64,000 nucleotides of DNA from an uncultured Flavobacterium sp. (lineage in GTDB: Bacteria > Bacteroidota > Bacteroidia > Flavobacteriales > Flavobacteriaceae): the NCBI RefSeq assembly GCF_946478785.1, contig NZ_CAMLDD010000003.1, positions 124,001 to 188,000 of the forward strand. The letters run 5' to 3'. A model generated the notes under the pieces. It saw only the letters and a list, made by a program, of their open reading frames with translations, was not told the DNA's origin and ran no database searches. A program made the translations under genes and the position numbers. Shown here one piece after another: positions 60,840 to 64,000 of this stretch (position 1 is its first letter; each line of letters begins with the position of its first letter).

Positions 60840-61751
60840 TTATTTCGTTAAGTTTCTTAATTCATCAGTTATAAAGTTTTCTGCTATAGTACTAAATTCA
60901 GAGTTGAAAATTAAATTATAAAGTTCTTCTCCTAAATTAGTTTTTTCCAAGTTTGAAATGTTGTATTTTTCATCTTGTTTTATCTTCATCAATATTACTA
61001 TTTGACCTAAATTAAAGATAGTACTTGATTTTAATTCATAAAGCGTAAATGAAAGTTCTAATTTAGTTTTTAAGCTTCTCTTAATTAGGACTCTTTGGAA
61101 GTAAGGAGCTAAAAATCTACTATATACTTGATCAAGTTTTGCAAATTTGATTTCCTTTTCATTACCAATTGCGATATTTGGCATTAAGTCTAAACCAGGA
61201 ATTGAATACCGAAACAATGATGCAATTTCAAGAAATATTTTTAAAGATTGAAATACATCAATTTGACTACCTCTATTTGGTATTGATGAAAACAATGTGT
61301 TTTTAAATTTAATTTCCTCGCCTGAGTGGCGATCGTGAAATATTTCATTTCTAAATTTACGAAATTCATTGACTCTATTAAAAACACCTGTTTTTTGGAT
61401 ATTCAACTTGTTGTATTCAAGTTCTTCAATGAGAAAGACAATTCTTCCAGAAATTTCCTTATTAATTACCTCATCAATCTTTAGTTGTTTTATGATGCAA
61501 GTGACTTTGCAAATAGCATTTATATAAGCTTCTAATGCTAAAAACCACATTGAAACACTTACTATATTTCTTCTACCATTATGTATATAATTATCTTGAT
61601 TTTCTAAATCTTGAATATCAAACATTGTATTTGCAAAACCGTGATTTGCGTATTCATTATAAGTCAATTCAATATTTGATTTATCAGAGTAACTCAATAC
61701 AGCCAAAACTAATTGTTGGTAATCATTTTGTCTATAATCTTCAATATGCAT
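60840..61751 (-). CDS. HEPN-motif protein carried on an integron-like cassette
   Basis: 303 residues from ATG 61751 (MHIEDYRQNDYQQL); a longer frame uses a TTG at 61781 that lies in the cassette boundary repeat, so the ATG is preferred. All-helical by prediction. RNEIFH (R134, H139) matches the Rx4H signature of HEPN ribonucleases, preceded by NEFRKF. The middle region has MWFLALEAYINAICKV. No known toxin or antitoxin family is recognised. Its stop lies 4 bp from site A and its start 21 bp from the boundary, as expected of a cassette gene. A defence role is inferred. Confidence 0.72.
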   Translation of the reverse strand: MHIEDYRQNDYQQLVLAVLSYSDKSNIELTYNEYANHGFANTMFDIQDLENQDNYIHNGRRNIVSVSMWFLALEAYINAICKVTCIIKQLKIDEVINKEISGRIVFLIEELEYNKLNIQKTGVFNRVNEFRKFRNEIFHDRHSGEEIKFKNTLFSSIPNRGSQIDVFQSLKIFLEIASLFRYSIPGLDLMPNIAIGNEKEIKFAKLDQVYSRFLAPYFQRVLIKRSLKTKLELSFTLYELKSSTIFNLGQIVILMKIKQDEKYNISNLEKTNLGEELYNLIFNSEFSTIAENFITDELRNLTK

Positions 61752-61772
61752 TTTCCGTTTTTTAGATATGAT

Positions 61773-61910
61773 TTCTGCCAACGTTCTCGCGCTGCCAACT
61801 GTTTGGGGTTAAATCAGCCTTATCTTTCGGATTTGCGAAATCTTCCAAATACAAACCAATTTTTCTATTAAGCTAAATCCTCAAATTGCTTGTAGCGTGT
61901 GTTAGCCACA
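61773..61910. repeat. attC-like recombination site B (138 bp)
   Basis: On the minus strand it starts TGTGGCTAAC-ACACGC (61910 downwards), 2 bp beyond the stop of the nuclease gene, and ends GCGAGAACGTT-GGCAGAA (61773). CGCT and AGCG near the ends can pair in the folded form. The first arm complements 62911-62920 on the other side of the nuclease gene, and the last arm complements 60826-60835 beyond the HEPN gene. Such crossed pairing is what insertion of cassettes at a G^TT crossover produces. Confidence 0.65.
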
Positions 61911-61912
61911 GT

Positions 61913-62887
61913 TTATCTTTTTCTAATTATGTCTTTTAGTTCACTTAAAGACAATATTTGGATGTTATCTTCTAGCTTTAATATTTCACCTATCCCGAAC
62001 AAATCGTTTGTAACAATATAGCCTTTCTTAATTCCTGACTTTTCCATTGATGATTGTAATCGGGCTACAATTTGTCTGATATATGAGAAAGGAGCTCTTT
62101 GTTTCCAATATTTAATTTCAATTGCAACTTTTTCATTATTAATTAACGCAATCAAATCATAACCATCATCTTTTCCATTTGGAATGATAGTTTCGATATT
62201 AAGTTTTTTTAATTGAGTAACTACTTCTTTTTCAAATTTAATAAAATCTCTAAATGGATTTCTTGGTAAGTCATTTTCATCACTGCTTTCTTGATTATCT
62301 TTAAATCTTAAAAATAAATAAACGGTAAACGTTGCTATTAAGCTACCAATCATTGTTAATAGGATATTTGAATTTAATGTTGCGTCAAATTTGACAAGTT
62401 TGTCAAATGATACAATTGAAACTCCTATAATTGAAGAGAGAAGACCTAGTGTTAAAACAAGGAGATTAAAAACTTTTCTTGTTTTGTCTTTTGATTTTTC
62501 AAATGTTTGCTCAATATCTTGTTTTATTTCTTTTTTGTCGACAATGAAGAGGGACGATAATCGTTCTATATTTTCATCTCTTTGTTCTTGTGAAATCAAG
62601 TCGTTTTCAAAAATTCGAGTATATACAGTATTTAAAATTTGATCAACACTCAAAAGGTCTTTATGTTTAACTTTATAATCCCTAGCTTTACCTTCAATAA
62701 GTCTAATTATATCATCTTTCTTTGGAGTATATTTTTCAAGTATAATTCTCCTTAAAATTGTTTCTAATAATTTTTCATTTGCAGATTTAATTCTTTCTTT
62801 TCTTGCTCCAATTGTTTGTCTATAACCAACTAAAAAAAGTAAGACAGAAACTAAAATCCCTAAACCTGTTTGAATGTATGTATCCAT
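61913..62887 (-). CDS. Membrane-anchored Mrr-like restriction endonuclease-fold protein
   Basis: 324 residues from ATG 62887 (MDTYIQTGLGI); a longer frame runs to 62956, but that part lies across the cassette boundary. One helix at 5-22 and a pair at 141-160 and 175-194 put it in the membrane, with a charged cytoplasmic coil between. The C-terminal domain is a PD-(D/E)xK nuclease: DDGYDLIALI (D244), VAIEIKYWK (E257, K259) and YIRQIVARLQ (Q272), as in Mrr. These usually cut modified or foreign DNA; membrane tethering is unusual. It is carried on the cassette that ends at site B. Confidence 0.82.
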   Translation of the reverse strand: MDTYIQTGLGILVSVLLFLVGYRQTIGARKERIKSANEKLLETILRRIILEKYTPKKDDIIRLIEGKARDYKVKHKDLLSVDQILNTVYTRIFENDLISQEQRDENIERLSSLFIVDKKEIKQDIEQTFEKSKDKTRKVFNLLVLTLGLLSSIIGVSIVSFDKLVKFDATLNSNILLTMIGSLIATFTVYLFLRFKDNQESSDENDLPRNPFRDFIKFEKEVVTQLKKLNIETIIPNGKDDGYDLIALINNEKVAIEIKYWKQRAPFSYIRQIVARLQSSMEKSGIKKGYIVTNDLFGIGEILKLEDNIQILSLSELKDIIRKR

Positions 62888-62910
62888 TTTTTGATAATGT
62901 TGATTTAAAT

Positions 62911-62920
62911 TGTGGCTAAC
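62911..62920 (-). repeat. Outer cassette boundary
   Basis: TGTGGCTAAC on the plus strand, the exact inverted copy of GTTAGCCACA at 61901-61910. On the minus strand it reads G^TTAGCCACA and lies 23 bp before the ATG of the nuclease gene, the position of a cassette start. No attC-like arm is seen on its far side. Confidence 0.65.
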
Positions 62921-63058
62921 TTTTATATCTCTACAAAGTATCAATAATCTACCCAATTTTGAGTGTATATACGAAACTTTACTTTGTTCTATATTTTTCC
63001 AAATATAATCTTTTTCGCGCTAAATTACCCTTTCATTCCAAACACCTAATTCTTCAAT

Positions 63059-64000
63059 TTAAACCGTCATCGAAAACAAATTATTTTCCGGTGATTTTCT
63101 TTTTAAATACAAATCAAAAGCCATACAAATATTGCGTACAAAAGGTTTTCCTTCTTCTGTAATTCTGATTTTATTTTCTTCAATTACAATCAGGTTGTCG
63201 TTTTCCATTTCTTGCAATTCGGATAAAACAGCCTGAATTTCATCAAAATAGAGTTCTTGATTATTCCAGGAAGTTTCAAATTGACAGGTTAAATTCAGAA
63301 TGTGTTTTCGGATGATTAAATCTTCATCATCCAGAATATGTCCTTTTGCAACAGGCAATTTACCCCATTCCAATATCTGATAATAATCTTCTAAGTTCTT
63401 TGTGTTTTGGGCAAAACTGTACCAGCTGTCGCTGATAGACGAAACACCCAATCCAATCATCAATTGCGTTTTCGAAGCGCTGTAACCCATAAAATTCCGG
63501 TGCAATTCCTGATTTTGACTGGCTTTATACAAACTGTCAGAAGCCAAAGCAAAATGATCCATTCCAATTTCGTGATAGCCGTTTTTAGAAAGCAACTGTT
63601 TTCCAATTTCATATAATTGTCGCTTTTCGGCATCTTTGGGTAGATCTTCATCATTGAATCCGCGTTGGCCGTTTCCTTTGATCCAGGGCGTATGGGCATA
63701 ACTGTAAAACGCCAGTCGGTCTGGTTTTAAAGAATTTGTTTTTTCGATGGTATCCACAACATCTTCAATGGTCTGAAAAGGCAATCCGAAAATAATATCA
63801 TGTCCGATTGAGGTATAACCGATTTCTTTTGCCCAAAAAGTCACTTTTGCCACATTATGAAACGGCTGAATTCGATGAATGGCTTTTTGTACTTTTTCGG
63901 CATAATCCTGAACGCCAAAACTTACCCGGCGAAATCCAAGATCATATAATTTTTTTAGCTGTTCGTAAGTGGTATTATTGGGATGTCCTTCAAAACTAAA
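63059..64000 (-). CDS. hemN: Oxygen-independent coproporphyrinogen III oxidase (5' end cut by window edge)
   Basis: 314 codons of the C-terminal part; the radical-SAM CxxxCxxC motif lies beyond the window. Present are SFEGHPNNTT and LGFRRVSFGVQDY (HemN-type), SIGHDIIFGLPFQT, YSYAHTPWIKGNGQR, and MGYSASKTQLMIGLGVSSIS. The last 70 residues form the HemN C-terminal domain. This enzyme makes protoporphyrinogen without oxygen and so supplies haem in low-oxygen conditions, as does the cbb3 operon that converges on it. In this window the two cassette genes separate it from the SafE-like gene. Its promoter is out of view. Confidence 0.95.
   Translation of the reverse strand, partial: FSFEGHPNNTTYEQLKKLYDLGFRRVSFGVQDYAEKVQKAIHRIQPFHNVAKVTFWAKEIGYTSIGHDIIFGLPFQTIEDVVDTIEKTNSLKPDRLAFYSYAHTPWIKGNGQRGFNDEDLPKDAEKRQLYEIGKQLLSKNGYHEIGMDHFALASDSLYKASQNQELHRNFMGYSASKTQLMIGLGVSSISDSWYSFAQNTKNLEDYYQILEWGKLPVAKGHILDDEDLIIRKHILNLTCQFETSWNNQELYFDEIQAVLSELQEMENDNLIVIEENKIRITEEGKPFVRNICMAFDLYLKRKSPENNLFSMTV

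Noticed and set aside
61751..61781. TTG start at 61781 for the HEPN-motif gene
   Set aside because: It falls inside the cassette boundary repeat; the ATG at 61751 gives a normal start just after the boundary.
1..64000. CRISPR arrays, tRNA or rRNA genes, transposases
   Set aside because: No regularly spaced repeats, no cloverleaf with CCA-type acceptor that I could identify, and no IS-type frame or terminal repeat was seen on reading both strands.

Overview
The window reads as a chromosome segment from a Flavobacterium-like member of the Flavobacteriaceae (Bacteroidota). The basis is strong A+T bias, TAnnTTTG-type -7 promoter elements, several small families typical of flavobacteria (DUF6048/DUF6452 next to rlmD, DUF5606 next to def), and a cbb3 oxidase operon with fused ccoN-ccoO. 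No rRNA, tRNA, CRISPR array, transposase or integrase was seen.

Layout. 1-20,800 is mostly housekeeping: a partial TerC gene, a toxin-antitoxin-pentapeptide operon, murQ, a ZIP metal transporter, two methyltransferases, an Asp/Glu racemase homologue, rlmD with two small envelope genes, a histidine kinase, cysE-cysM, an aldo/keto reductase, a Smr-domain gene, a cysteine desulfurase and a Sua5/YrdC gene. A structured intergenic element lies at 3965-4077. 21,029-38,883 is a surface-glycan region: an MsbA-like ABC exporter, about nine glycosyltransferases (GT2, GT4 and GT9 types), a FkbM-like methyltransferase, an InaA/Kdo-type kinase and an LTA-synthase-like sulfatase. Two glycosyltransferase types occur as paralogous pairs, and the 800 bp between them hold decayed copies, so the locus appears to have grown by duplication and decay. 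39,000-51,700 returns to core genes (dapD, ruvX, mqo, a FUSC protein, def, mazG) with a second toxin-antitoxin pair, a methyltransferase broken by one stop codon, and a DUF2490/alpha-carbonic-anhydrase block lying between two nearly identical 41-bp terminator copies.

50,981-64,000 is a microaerobic respiration island: a Crp/Fnr regulator, the CcoI copper ATPase, ccoS, ccoNO, ccoQ, ccoP, ccoG, ccoH, a SafE-like membrane protein and, convergent to them, hemN. Two perfect palindromes of the FNR type lie at the same distance from the -7 elements of ccoI and ccoS, which suggests that the regulator controls the island.

Between the SafE-like gene and hemN sit two unrelated genes, a HEPN-motif protein and a membrane-anchored Mrr-like nuclease. 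Each is bounded by its own perfect 10-bp inverted repeat, and each is followed by a 118-138 bp element with shared end sequences. This is the geometry of integron gene cassettes with attC sites, without any integrase in view. It is the most unusual structure in the window.
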